A DNA stretch of 64,000 nt, from positions 186,001 through 250,000 of the forward strand of contig NZ_AP028055.1 of assembly GCF_040365225.1 (NCBI RefSeq). The letters run 5' to 3'. Under the pieces are notes generated by a model. The model saw nothing but the letters and a program-made list of their open reading frames with translations. It was not told the origin of the DNA and ran no database searches. Shown here one piece after another: positions 39,411 to 48,658 of this stretch. A program made the translations under genes and the position numbers. The stretch is from Bacteroides sedimenti (GTDB lineage Bacteria > Bacteroidota > Bacteroidia > Bacteroidales > Bacteroidaceae). Each line of letters begins with the position of its first letter. Position 1 is the first letter of the stretch.

Positions 39411-39457
39411 AATGCAGCCACATCTGTGTAAGAGCAGATGTGGCTGCATTTTTTTTG
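39411..39457 (+). terminator. Strong rho-independent terminator of the exopolysaccharide operon
   Basis: Perfect 16-bp stem AATGCAGCCACATCTG (39411-39426) / CAGATGTGGCTGCATT (39435-39450) with an 8-nt loop and a run of eight to nine T residues. It separates this operon from the deacetylase gene. Confidence 0.93.
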
Positions 39458-39575
39458 TCCGGAGGTGGAAGGTTTAAAAATTCTAATTAATACAAAAAAG
39501 TGAAAACCATAATCGGTTTACAAGTGTTAAAAGACAAAAGCGTATAAGTGATATTGAATTCACATTTAACTGTTA

Positions 39576-40586
39576 ATGGGTAAGGATATTTATATAACAC
39601 TTGACTATGAGCTGTTTCTGGGACTGAAAACAGGATCGGTGGAGAACAGCCTGATAATGCCGATGGATGAACTGGCACGGACTTTTGACAGGCATGGGGT
39701 TAAGGCGACTTTGTTTGTGGATTCGTCATTTCTATACGCGCTGAATAAATACAGGGATAGATACAGCTCGCTTGATAAGGACTACAGCCGGGTGGCAGGG
39801 CAGATAAAGAGGCTTGCCCGGAATGGACACAGCATTCAGCTGCACATTCATCCGCAATGGTATTTCTCTGAATATAACGGAAATGAATGGAAGCTGAATA
39901 TGGAATTCTATAAGCTGAGTGATGTGGAGCATGACCTGGCTGTGCATTATTTCAAGGAATCGAAAAATCTGCTTGAATCGGTCATTGAAAAGGATATTAT
40001 AGGATTCAGGGCGGGAGGGTATTCTATCCAAACCTTTAAGGGTTACTATGATTTAATGGTTACGAACAATATCAGGGTGGACTCGTCGGTGCTGACGGGT
40101 GCGGTTAGTCATTCGAGGTTTCAATGGTATGACTACCGGACCGTTCCCATGGATAGCCCTTACTGCTTTGAACAGGATATTGCGAGGCCAAGTGATAAGG
40201 GGGAGGTGATGGAATTGCCGATAACGACTTGCAGGTTCAATCCGGTTCATTATGCCTTGCTGAGGAAGAAATCGGATGAGGGTTCGTTTAAAGCATTCTC
40301 CGATGGAAGCAGTGTTGCTTCTGCACTGAGCCGGCCAAGGCGCATGTATGATTTCTACAGGCAGATGTTCAGAACCAAGATTGTACCGGCGTCGATAGAT
40401 AGTTTAAGCTCGTACCTGCTGCCGTTGGTCTATAAAAAAGCATGCGAGGAGAGCGGTGCAAGGTCGTTCGTTATTATTGGTCATCCTAAATCTGCTTCGC
40501 CGAAATCGATCAGGCTTACTGATGATTTTATAAGCAATACGGTATTGAATAATGAGTATAAAGTAATTGAGGATTTGCTGAAATGA
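39576..40586 (+). CDS. Polysaccharide deacetylase-like protein (NodB fold)
   Basis: A 336-residue protein of the carbohydrate esterase 4-like group. The motif-1-like acids are in YITLDYELFLG (D10, E12), the metal histidines in IQLHIHPQWYF (H90, H92) and the third motif in GFRAGGYSI. No signal peptide is seen, so it may act on lipid-linked or nucleotide-level sugars in the cytoplasm, as described for some Bacteroidetes relatives (inference). It starts a four-gene unit (deacetylase, GT4, WecC, WecB) after the terminator at 39411. Its stop overlaps the GT4 start. Confidence 0.75.
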   Translation: MGKDIYITLDYELFLGLKTGSVENSLIMPMDELARTFDRHGVKATLFVDSSFLYALNKYRDRYSSLDKDYSRVAGQIKRLARNGHSIQLHIHPQWYFSEYNGNEWKLNMEFYKLSDVEHDLAVHYFKESKNLLESVIEKDIIGFRAGGYSIQTFKGYYDLMVTNNIRVDSSVLTGAVSHSRFQWYDYRTVPMDSPYCFEQDIARPSDKGEVMELPITTCRFNPVHYALLRKKSDEGSFKAFSDGSSVASALSRPRRMYDFYRQMFRTKIVPASIDSLSSYLLPLVYKKACEESGARSFVIIGHPKSASPKSIRLTDDFISNTVLNNEYKVIEDLLK

Positions 40587-41683
40587 AGAAGATCGTGTTC
40601 ATAATGAATACATGTCAGAACCCACGGTGCCTGAAACGGATAAATGAATTCATGGACAACGGCTATGAGGTGGAAGTGTATGGGTTTAGCAGGAAAAATG
40701 CCGGTGCAGTGCTGAGAAGCGACAGGTTTACACTGAACGTGATAGGAGAATATTCCAATGAGTTGGGTTATTTGAAACGAATTCCAATCATAGTGGGGGC
40801 ATTGAAGAGGGTTTTTGGCAGAATCAAGGAGCCGGTCATATTCTACTATTTTGGATACGACATCGCATTTTTGTCTTTAACCATCAACAGAAGGGCATAT
40901 ATCTACGAGGAGTCTGACTTGATGCACACGTACATCAGAAATGCAATAGTGAGGAATTTACTGGAGTATATAGACCGGAAGATTATAAATAACTCTTTTG
41001 AAACGATATTTACATCGGAAGGATTTTTAAAGTATCACTACGGGAATAAGGTGCCCCGGAATGTGTCGGTGATACCCAACCGGTTGAACAAGGCTATCTT
41101 ATCCAAACAGCCTGTTGGGAAGAAGACGGAATATCCGGTGAAGCTTAAGGTGGGCTTTGTTGGGGTGATAAGGTTTAAAACCGTGTATGAGTTTGTGCAG
41201 ACTTTCTTAAAGAATTTTCCGGAGCATGAATTTCACTTCTACGGTACGGACACATCGCTGGATGCGAAGTTTGAATCGCTGAAAAGTTTTGGGAATGTCT
41301 TTTTTCATGGTTCATTCAGAAATCCGGATGACTTACCTGAAATCTATTCGAACATAGACCTGGTGCTGGCAACTTACGACGTGAGTGTGCTGAATGTGAG
41401 ATATGCGGAGCCAAACAAGATATACGAGGCGGTGTATTTCAATACTCCGATCATTGTTTCGAAAGGTACTTTCCTGGCAGAGGAGGTGGAACAGCTGGGG
41501 GTGGGCTATTGGGTAAACCCATCGGATGCCGGGGATGTGGTATCGCTCGTTGATTCAATTCTGGAGAAGGGATTTAATGATAAAACGGAGGCATGCAAGA
41601 GTCTGCCGCCTGAATTCTCCCTGAACAACAACGAGGGCTTCTTTGTGAAATTAAATAGTAAGATGAATAATAAAACGGGTTAG
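40583..41683 (+). CDS. Family 4 glycosyltransferase
   Basis: A 366-residue GT-B type transferase. It has FIMNTCQNPRCLKRINEFMD at the N-terminus, VIFYYFGYDIAFLSLTINRR in the acceptor half, VSVIPNRLN at the hinge, LKVGFVGVIRFKTVYEFVQT at the start of the donor half, and AEPNKIYEAVYFNTPIIVSK (the E-x7-E region). Translationally coupled to the deacetylase (ATGA overlap) and 3 bp from wecC. A natural donor would be UDP-ManNAcA made by the next two genes, but this is not shown by sequence. Confidence 0.82.
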   Translation: MKKIVFIMNTCQNPRCLKRINEFMDNGYEVEVYGFSRKNAGAVLRSDRFTLNVIGEYSNELGYLKRIPIIVGALKRVFGRIKEPVIFYYFGYDIAFLSLTINRRAYIYEESDLMHTYIRNAIVRNLLEYIDRKIINNSFETIFTSEGFLKYHYGNKVPRNVSVIPNRLNKAILSKQPVGKKTEYPVKLKVGFVGVIRFKTVYEFVQTFLKNFPEHEFHFYGTDTSLDAKFESLKSFGNVFFHGSFRNPDDLPEIYSNIDLVLATYDVSVLNVRYAEPNKIYEAVYFNTPIIVSKGTFLAEEVEQLGVGYWVNPSDAGDVVSLVDSILEKGFNDKTEACKSLPPEFSLNNNEGFFVKLNSKMNNKTG

Positions 41684-41686
41684 GAT

Positions 41687-42886
41687 ATGAAGGCTGTTTT
41701 CATGGGTTTGGGATATATAGGTTTGCCTACTGCGGCTGTTGCGGCAAGTAAAGGCATACGGGTGGTGGGAGTCGATGTGAATCCTGCTGTTGTGGAGACG
41801 ATAAATCAAGGTAAAATACATATTATGGAGCCCGACCTGGATAAGGTGGTGAAGGAGGTGGTGGAGAAAGGCAATCTCAGGGCTTCGTCGAAACCGGAGG
41901 AAGCGGATGCTTTCTTCATCGTGGTTCCGACTCCTTTTAAACAGAATCACAGAGCGGATATATCGTATGTGGAATCGGCCACACGCATGGTGATACCTTA
42001 TCTGAGGGAAGGCAATCTTTTTGTGATAGAATCGACCTCGCCGGTAATGACAACTGAAAAGATGGTTGATGTGATATTCAAAACCAGACCCGAACTGAAA
42101 GGAAAAATATATGTGGCCTACTGTCCGGAGAGAGTGCTGCCGGGAAATGTGTTGTATGAACTGGAGCACAACGACAGGGTGATAGGGGGCATTAATCCGG
42201 AATCGGCGGAGAGGGCTTCTGATTTCTACGCTAAATTCGTGAAGGGGCAACTGCATAAGACGAATGTACGGACAGCCGAAATGTGCAAACTGACGGAAAA
42301 CTCATCAAGAGATGTGCAGATTGCTTTTGCCAATGAGCTTTCGATGATTTGCGACAGGGCGGACATCAATGTCTATAACTTGATAGAGCTGGCGAATAAG
42401 CATCCGCGTGTGAATATACTTCAGCCGGGATGCGGGGTAGGTGGGCACTGCATTGCGGTGGACCCCTGGTTTATTGTATCTGATTTCCCGGAACAGGCGC
42501 AGATTATTAAAAGGGCCAGGGAGACAAATGACTATAAGGCCGACTGGTGCGCAAACAGGGTGTTGAAAACTTGTCAGGAATTCACGGCCAGAACGGACCG
42601 GGAACCGGTAGTAGCTTGTATGGGACTCGCTTTTAAACCGGATATTGACGACCTGAGGGAGTCTCCGGCCATATACATCGTTTCGCGCATAATATCGGAA
42701 GCAAGGGCGGAGGTATTGGTGGTTGAACCGAATATATCAGACCACCGGACTTTTAACCTGATGGACTATAAAGAGGCATACGAAAAGGCTGATATTGTGG
42801 TATGGCTGGTAAGGCACAGGGAATTTGTGGAGATGCCGGTGGATACCGGTAAAATTGAACTTGATTTTTGCGGTGTAAGAAAATAA
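41687..42886 (+). CDS. UDP-N-acetyl-D-mannosamine dehydrogenase
   Basis: A 399-residue UDP-sugar 6-dehydrogenase. NAD site GLGYIGLPTAAVAASKG; FFIVVPTPFK; TSPVMTTEKM; YCPERVLPG; the catalytic lysine/asparagine region MCKLTENSSRDVQIAFANEL; and the active-site cysteine in GCGVGGHCIAVDPWF. It oxidises UDP-ManNAc to UDP-ManNAcA with two NAD. The motif AEMCKLTENSSRDVQIAFAN and HCIAVDPWF favour WecC over UDP-glucose dehydrogenase. Partner wecB lies 4 bp downstream. Confidence 0.92.
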   Translation: MKAVFMGLGYIGLPTAAVAASKGIRVVGVDVNPAVVETINQGKIHIMEPDLDKVVKEVVEKGNLRASSKPEEADAFFIVVPTPFKQNHRADISYVESATRMVIPYLREGNLFVIESTSPVMTTEKMVDVIFKTRPELKGKIYVAYCPERVLPGNVLYELEHNDRVIGGINPESAERASDFYAKFVKGQLHKTNVRTAEMCKLTENSSRDVQIAFANELSMICDRADINVYNLIELANKHPRVNILQPGCGVGGHCIAVDPWFIVSDFPEQAQIIKRARETNDYKADWCANRVLKTCQEFTARTDREPVVACMGLAFKPDIDDLRESPAIYIVSRIISEARAEVLVVEPNISDHRTFNLMDYKEAYEKADIVVWLVRHREFVEMPVDTGKIELDFCGVRK

Positions 42887-42890
42887 ATAT

Positions 42891-44039
42891 ATGAAAAAGG
42901 TGATGTTGGTATTCGGGACTCGTCCTGAGGCTATAAAGATGGCTCCGTTGGTAAAAGAGTTGCAGAAACACAGCAATCGGGTGGAAACGATTGTATGTGT
43001 CACCGGGCAGCATCGTGAAATGCTGGATCAGGTGCTGAACCTTTTTGATATAAAACCCCACTTCGACCTGAATATTATGAAGCAAGGGCAGGACCTGTTC
43101 GATGTGACAACCAGGGTGCTGCTTGGAATGAGGGATGTATTGAGGGAGGTTTCTCCTGATGTGGTGCTGGTGCATGGCGATACCACTACATCGACATCTG
43201 CGGCTCTTGCTGCTTATTATCAGCAGATATCAGTGGGGCATGTGGAAGCCGGGCTGCGTACCCACAACATCTACAGTCCATGGCCGGAAGAGATGAACCG
43301 CCAGATAACAGGGAGGATAGCTGCATACAACTTCTCGCCAACAACGTTGAGCAAACAGAATTTGTTGAACGAGGGAATTCCCGAGGAAAGGATATGGGTG
43401 ACCGGGAATACGGTAATCGATGCTCTGTATATGGTTGTTGATAAGATAAACAGCGACCGGGATATGAACAGGAAGCTGCAATGTGGATTGAAGGAGTCGG
43501 GGTATGACACGGAACGACTGAACGGCAACCGCAGACTGGTGCTGATTACCGGACACAGAAGGGAGAACTTTGGAGAGGGGTTTATTAATATCTGTGCAGC
43601 GATAAAGGAGCTGACGAGAAAATATCCGGAGGTGGATTTTGTATATCCGATGCACCTTAACCCGAATGTGAGAAAACCGATAAGAGATACTTTCGGAGTG
43701 GAAAATCGCATTAGTAACGTATTCTTTATTGAACCTTTGGAGTATCTGCAGTTTGTGTTCCTGATGGAGAAATGTGATGTTGTGCTGACCGATAGCGGAG
43801 GTATTCAGGAAGAGGCTCCCGGGCTTGGAAAGCCTGTATTGGTAATGCGCGATACAACCGAACGCCCGGAAGCGCTGGAGGCAGGAACGGTAAAACTGGT
43901 AGGAACCGACTACGACAAGATTGTAAACGAAGTGTCCATGCTGTTGGATGACAAGCAGTACTATGACATAATGAGCAAGGCACAGAATCCTTACGGAGAC
44001 GGTATGGCTTGCGGAAGAATTGTTGAGTGTTTGTTATAA
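42891..44039 (+). CDS. UDP-N-acetylglucosamine 2-epimerase (non-hydrolysing)
   Basis: A 382-residue WecB: FGTRPEAIKMAPLVKELQKH, VCVTGQHREMLDQVLNLF, VLVHGDTTTSTSAALAAYYQ, VGHVEAGLRTHNIYSPWPEE, ITGHRRENFGEGF, PMHLNPNVR and LTDSGGIQEEAPGLGKPVLV. It converts UDP-GlcNAc to UDP-ManNAc for the dehydrogenase just upstream, giving UDP-ManNAcA. Last gene of the unit; a terminator-like hairpin lies about 250 bp downstream. Confidence 0.94.
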   Translation: MKKVMLVFGTRPEAIKMAPLVKELQKHSNRVETIVCVTGQHREMLDQVLNLFDIKPHFDLNIMKQGQDLFDVTTRVLLGMRDVLREVSPDVVLVHGDTTTSTSAALAAYYQQISVGHVEAGLRTHNIYSPWPEEMNRQITGRIAAYNFSPTTLSKQNLLNEGIPEERIWVTGNTVIDALYMVVDKINSDRDMNRKLQCGLKESGYDTERLNGNRRLVLITGHRRENFGEGFINICAAIKELTRKYPEVDFVYPMHLNPNVRKPIRDTFGVENRISNVFFIEPLEYLQFVFLMEKCDVVLTDSGGIQEEAPGLGKPVLVMRDTTERPEALEAGTVKLVGTDYDKIVNEVSMLLDDKQYYDIMSKAQNPYGDGMACGRIVECLL

Positions 44040-44465
44040 TCGTACAGAAAACCAACTTTGCAGCAAAGAGGTTTAACGGCAGGAATGCCGGTCTTTAGAT
44101 GGAAATGAAAAACATTTTATGTTCAGAATATTTGAAAAATTCAGTAATAATAGTTGTTATTCCTTAAATATTGGAAATATTTTTTGAGAAATATGGATAA
44201 TGGGATAAATACCCTTATCTTCGGGAGTAACAAGCTTCGTCATCATGTGAGTGAGTATCGTGGCATCTAGTTTTTATTATTTAGTATTAAGCCCCGCCAT
44301 CGTTTATGCGACAGCGGGGCTTTTATGTTTTCTATGGCCAATGTCAATGGAAGGTGAACAGATATGACCAAACTTTGAACGAATATAGACCTTAATTATA
44401 AATGTTTTCTTTAAATTTGGCCATTAATTCTTATTTGAATGTTAACTAAAGTTTGATAAGTTAAA
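44040..44465. other. Intergenic region between wecB and the PUL regulator
   Basis: It contains a terminator hairpin (44289-44322) and, near the regulator start, a possible -7 box TAAATTTG (44412-44419). No gene or RNA was recognised. Confidence 0.55.
44289..44322 (+). terminator. GC-rich terminator hairpin
   Basis: AAGCCCCGC (44289-44297) / GCGGGGCTT (44314-44322) with inner TCG/CGA pairing, followed by TTTATGTTTTC. It would end wecB transcription. Being symmetric in form, it may also work from the other side. Confidence 0.75.
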
Positions 44466-47400
44466 ATGAAAATCCCCCGTATATTGCTTTTGAATCTTTT
44501 TTTGTTTCTTCTCATTTCTTTCAATGCTCAATCCGAAGAGAATAATCCAATCAGCTTTTCTCAGATATCGCTGAACGAAGGACTCTCGCAAAGTACCATC
44601 TTCTCCATTGCGCAGGACAAAACCGGTAACATGTGGTTTGCCACGTACGATGGACTGAATAAGTTCGACGGATATTCGTTCACCGTATACCGTCACGACT
44701 ATTCGGATGCAAACAGTATTGCAAGCGATATAGCGAAGGTGCTGAAGATTGACAGCAAGGGGGTGCTGTGGATTGGAACACGTGAAGGGCTGTCGTGCTA
44801 CGACGAGAAGAGGGATAACTTCAAGAACTATTTCTATAAAAGCAATATGCAGGTAAACGCTATTGGCGAGGTGAAGGAGGATATGCTGATACTGGGAACA
44901 TCGAAGGGAGTGCTCTTCTTTGACTGCAAACAGCAGAAGTTTATTAGGCCGGCAAACCAGAAGCTGGCGGCACTCACGGCTAACTACATAACAAAGTACA
45001 ACGAAAAAATATACATCGGGACGGACAATGGCGTGATGGTCTGCTCGCCCGAAGGTAATAACCTGCAAATGCTTTCGCCGGCACTGGCTGGAAAAAAGGT
45101 GCAGTGCATGCTGAGGCAGTCGGACTACAAACTGTGGATTGCCACCGAAGGGGCGGGGCTCTATATGCTGAACCTGAGAACAAGGCAGATGAAGAACTAC
45201 CGTAGGGAGGCGAGCAACGGCAAGAGCCTGAGCTCGGACTACATACGCTCGCTGGCACTGGATGCGCAGAACCGGCTATGGATTGGAACATTCAATGAAC
45301 TGAATCTGTATAACGACCAGACCGACTCGTTCCAAGCCTTCAGGAGTAATCCGGTGGAGGAGGGAAGCTTGTCGCAGAACTCGGTGCGCTCCATCTTCCA
45401 GGATGCGCAGGGGGGAATGTGGTTCGGAACCTATTTCGGTGGATTGAATTACTATCATCCGCTGAAGAACAGGTTTGGGCACATCAAGCGTATTCCTTTC
45501 CAGAACTCGCTGAACGATAACGTGACAAGCTGTATCGTTGAAGATAGAAACGGGAATCTCTGGATTGGGGCAAACGACGGGGGACTGAACTTCTACAACG
45601 CGAAAACGAAACAGTATTCAAACTATTCGCTGAAAGGCGGAGAAGGACCCGGCTCGGGATCGAACAATGTGAAGGCGGTGTGGCTCGACGAAAAGAATGG
45701 GCTGGTTTACATCGGTACGCATGCCGGAGGGCTCAGCGTGCTGCACTACGGCTCGAAACAGATTGACCATTACAACATGCGCAACTCAGGCTTGCAGGAT
45801 GAGAATGTGTATGCCATAATTCCTGCACAGAACGGTGAACTGTGGCTGGGCACGCTGAAAGGGCTTGCCCGATTCAATCCGGCAAAGAGAACCATTACGC
45901 CGGTGAATAGCGCCTACGGTGGAAAGAGCATTGCCAACGGAAGTGTGACGGTGCTGTGCAGGGATTCGAAAAACAGACTCTGGGTAGGTGGTGAACGGGG
46001 ATTGAACGTGTACAAAACAGACAGGCTGATTGACTTCAGCTACATCATATCGGGCGACAAGCAGTTGCGCGAGGCTTTTGTGAACTCCATCATGCAAGAC
46101 AAGGAGGGAAGGGTCTGGATTTCTACAAGAAACGGACTCTTTGTCTACAACGATAAGACAGGAAAGATAAAGCATTACACCACGAAGAACGGACTGCCCA
46201 ATAATGTGATATACGGAGTGCTGGAAGATAGCTACGGAAGGATGTGGATAAGCTCCAATAAGGGGCTGAGCTGCCTTACTCCGGATAATGATACTTTTAG
46301 AAACTATACGCAATCGGACGGCATACAGAGCAACCAGTTCAACAACTACTCTTTCTGTCGCACCCGAAGCGGGGAGATGTATTTTGGGGGAATAAACGGA
46401 ATCACAGTATTTAGACCGGAGTTGCTGATTGACAACCCCTATGCACCGAAAGTGTTGATTAACGACCTGAAGGTGTTTGGCAGAAGCGTGCATCCGGGAG
46501 ATGATACGGGTATTCTGGATGAGAATATCTGCATGGCGGAAGGCATAAAGCTGAAAGCTTCGCAGTCGTCGTTCTCGCTCGACCTGGTGGTGTTTAACTA
46601 CATTTCGGGCAAACACAACACCTTTGCCTACAAGCTGGAGGGGTATGATAAGGATTGGAATTACCTGACCGACGGACGGACAGTGTTTTACTCCAACTTG
46701 CCATCGGGAAACTATGTATTAAAGGTAAAGGCGGCAAATAGTGACGGAAAGTGGAACGAAGCGCCTACCGAGCTGAAAATAAGGATTATGCCGGTGTGGT
46801 ATAAATCGTGGTGGGCGATAATTCTTTTCATGGCTATTGCCGCGGGAATTACAATGCTGGTGTTCCGCTACCTGCTGATGCGCAAGAATATGGAGGCTCA
46901 GCTGCACCTGGAACGTATGGAGAACGACAAGCAGCAGGAACTGAGCCAGATGAAGCTGAGGTTCTTCATCAACATGTCTCACGAACTGCGCACTCCGCTG
47001 ACGCTGATTCAGGCACCGCTGCAGGAGTTGCTGAGCCGGATTAACGATAAATGGGCGCGCAAGCAGCTGGAGCATATTGAACGGAATGCAAACCGACTGC
47101 TACACATGGTGAACCAGCTGATGGACTACCGCAGGGCGGAACTGGGGGTGTTGCAGTTGAAGGCTGCCGAAAGGGATCTCAACGAAACGCTTCAGCCTAT
47201 TATTCTGCTGTTTGACAAGATTGCCCGGAGAAAAAAGATAGAGTACATCTTCCAGTCGGAAATAGAGAAGAAAAAGATGCTGTTTGACCCCAACTATCTG
47301 GAGATCATTGTGAATAACCTGCTTTCGAATGCGTTTAAGTTTACACCCGAAGGAGGGACAATTTCCGTTAAGACCGAGATTGAGGACAACAACCTGCTGA

Positions 47401-48506
47401 TATCGGTGAGTGATACGGGTATTGGTATTCCGGAGGAGAAGCAGAAACTGATTTTTGAACGATTCTATCAGGCGGATTGCGAGCAGTTTGGAACGGGTAT
47501 CGGATTGTCGCTGGTGAAGTGTCTAGTGGAGTTGCACCATGGTACCATTACGCTGGTGAGCAAAAAGGATTGCGGCAGTACCTTTATTATATCTATTCCT
47601 CAGAACCGGGATCTATACCATCCGGCAGAACTGACCCGCAACGAGGGCGAAGAGGCTGGTTATCACTCCATTAATCAAACCGAATCGTTCTTCACCGATA
47701 TTGAGGTGAGCAAGGCAGAGGTGGATGAAGCCGAAACGGAAGAAGGAAAAAAGAGAACCGTGATGGTGGTGGAAGATAACAGTGAAATTCAGGACTTCCT
47801 CAATGAAGGGCTTTCGCGCCATTTCAACGTACTGAGGGCTTCGAACGGCCAGGAAGCGCTGGAAGTGATGAAGAATGCGGATGTGGATCTGATTATTACC
47901 GATGTGATGATGCCGGTAATGGATGGTATAAAGCTGTGCAGACAGGTGAAACGCAACCTGCAGACCTGCCATATACCGGTGATTATCCTGTCGGCCAAGG
48001 GTAATGTGGAAGACCAGATGGAAGGACTGCAGGTAGGTGCCGACGACTACATACCGAAACCATTCTCGCTGAGCGTGATGATTGCTAAGATAAACAACAT
48101 GCTGCATACGCGCTACATGGCCATTGAACACTATTCTAACTCAATGGAGATTGCTCCGGAAGAGGTTACATTCAATGTAATGGACGAGGAATTGCTGAAA
48201 AAGGCCATCACCGTGGTGCAGAACAACATGGATAATATAGAATTTACCACTGATGAGTTTGCACGGCAGATGAACATGAGCCGCACCAACCTGCACCTCA
48301 AGATGAAAGCCATTACCGGTGAGCCTACCAACGAGTTTATACGTAAAATGAGGTTCAACGAGGCTGCCCGGTTGCTGAAGGAGGGACGCTATAATGTGTC
48401 CGAAATAAGCATGATGGTGGGCTTTAACACGCCGTCTTATTTTGCAACCTCGTTCAAGAAGTATTTTGGCTGTTTGCCCTCTGAATACGTGAAAAAGGGG
48501 CGTTGA
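44466..48506 (+). CDS. Hybrid two-component system regulator of the glycosaminoglycan PUL
   Basis: A 1346-residue HTCS. Signal peptide (about 1-22); a periplasmic sensor of repeated propeller blades (GNMWFATYDGLNKFDGYSF-type units through about residue 690); a Y_Y_Y domain (YKLEGYDKDWNYLTDGR); a membrane helix at about 778-800; HisKA with His near 839 (INMSHELRTPLTLI); HATPase (NNLLSNAFKFTPEGG, DTGIGIPEE, GTGIGLSL); a receiver with phospho-Asp near 1146 (LIITDVMMPVMDG); and an AraC helix-turn-helix at about 1240-1346 (FARQMNMSRTNLHLKMKAIT). Such regulators bind oligosaccharide in the periplasm and switch on the neighbouring PUL. It is placed before the lyase operon on the same strand. Confidence 0.94.
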   Translation: MKIPRILLLNLFLFLLISFNAQSEENNPISFSQISLNEGLSQSTIFSIAQDKTGNMWFATYDGLNKFDGYSFTVYRHDYSDANSIASDIAKVLKIDSKGVLWIGTREGLSCYDEKRDNFKNYFYKSNMQVNAIGEVKEDMLILGTSKGVLFFDCKQQKFIRPANQKLAALTANYITKYNEKIYIGTDNGVMVCSPEGNNLQMLSPALAGKKVQCMLRQSDYKLWIATEGAGLYMLNLRTRQMKNYRREASNGKSLSSDYIRSLALDAQNRLWIGTFNELNLYNDQTDSFQAFRSNPVEEGSLSQNSVRSIFQDAQGGMWFGTYFGGLNYYHPLKNRFGHIKRIPFQNSLNDNVTSCIVEDRNGNLWIGANDGGLNFYNAKTKQYSNYSLKGGEGPGSGSNNVKAVWLDEKNGLVYIGTHAGGLSVLHYGSKQIDHYNMRNSGLQDENVYAIIPAQNGELWLGTLKGLARFNPAKRTITPVNSAYGGKSIANGSVTVLCRDSKNRLWVGGERGLNVYKTDRLIDFSYIISGDKQLREAFVNSIMQDKEGRVWISTRNGLFVYNDKTGKIKHYTTKNGLPNNVIYGVLEDSYGRMWISSNKGLSCLTPDNDTFRNYTQSDGIQSNQFNNYSFCRTRSGEMYFGGINGITVFRPELLIDNPYAPKVLINDLKVFGRSVHPGDDTGILDENICMAEGIKLKASQSSFSLDLVVFNYISGKHNTFAYKLEGYDKDWNYLTDGRTVFYSNLPSGNYVLKVKAANSDGKWNEAPTELKIRIMPVWYKSWWAIILFMAIAAGITMLVFRYLLMRKNMEAQLHLERMENDKQQELSQMKLRFFINMSHELRTPLTLIQAPLQELLSRINDKWARKQLEHIERNANRLLHMVNQLMDYRRAELGVLQLKAAERDLNETLQPIILLFDKIARRKKIEYIFQSEIEKKKMLFDPNYLEIIVNNLLSNAFKFTPEGGTISVKTEIEDNNLLISVSDTGIGIPEEKQKLIFERFYQADCEQFGTGIGLSLVKCLVELHHGTITLVSKKDCGSTFIISIPQNRDLYHPAELTRNEGEEAGYHSINQTESFFTDIEVSKAEVDEAETEEGKKRTVMVVEDNSEIQDFLNEGLSRHFNVLRASNGQEALEVMKNADVDLIITDVMMPVMDGIKLCRQVKRNLQTCHIPVIILSAKGNVEDQMEGLQVGADDYIPKPFSLSVMIAKINNMLHTRYMAIEHYSNSMEIAPEEVTFNVMDEELLKKAITVVQNNMDNIEFTTDEFARQMNMSRTNLHLKMKAITGEPTNEFIRKMRFNEAARLLKEGRYNVSEISMMVGFNTPSYFATSFKKYFGCLPSEYVKKGR

Positions 48507-48580
48507 TAACAAAACTAATAGTAAATTCAACAAAATTAAAAGTCGTTGCACCTGTATTTAATTCGTTTCAACACATCTGA

Positions 48581-48611
48581 TTGCCTTGTTGTTATTGCCT
48601 GATTAAATTTG
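48581..48611 (+). promoter_or_regulatory. Promoter candidate of the GH88-lyase operon
   Basis: TTG (48581) and -7 TAAATTTG (48604-48611) stand some 48 bp before the GH88 start. The 150-bp gap after the regulator is the only clear gap in front of the enzyme genes. Confidence 0.5.
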
Positions 48612-48658
48612 TAACGTTGAATAGTACAATTTAAAAAGGATATAATAATTTGATTCAG

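Noticed and set aside
44442..45068. Long minus-strand ORFs opposite the hybrid regulator and PUL genes (also 45786-46616, 52989-53690, 55675-56820 and others)
   Set aside because: They are opposite-strand frames of clearly coding genes, rich in His, Arg and Leu runs and without family motifs.
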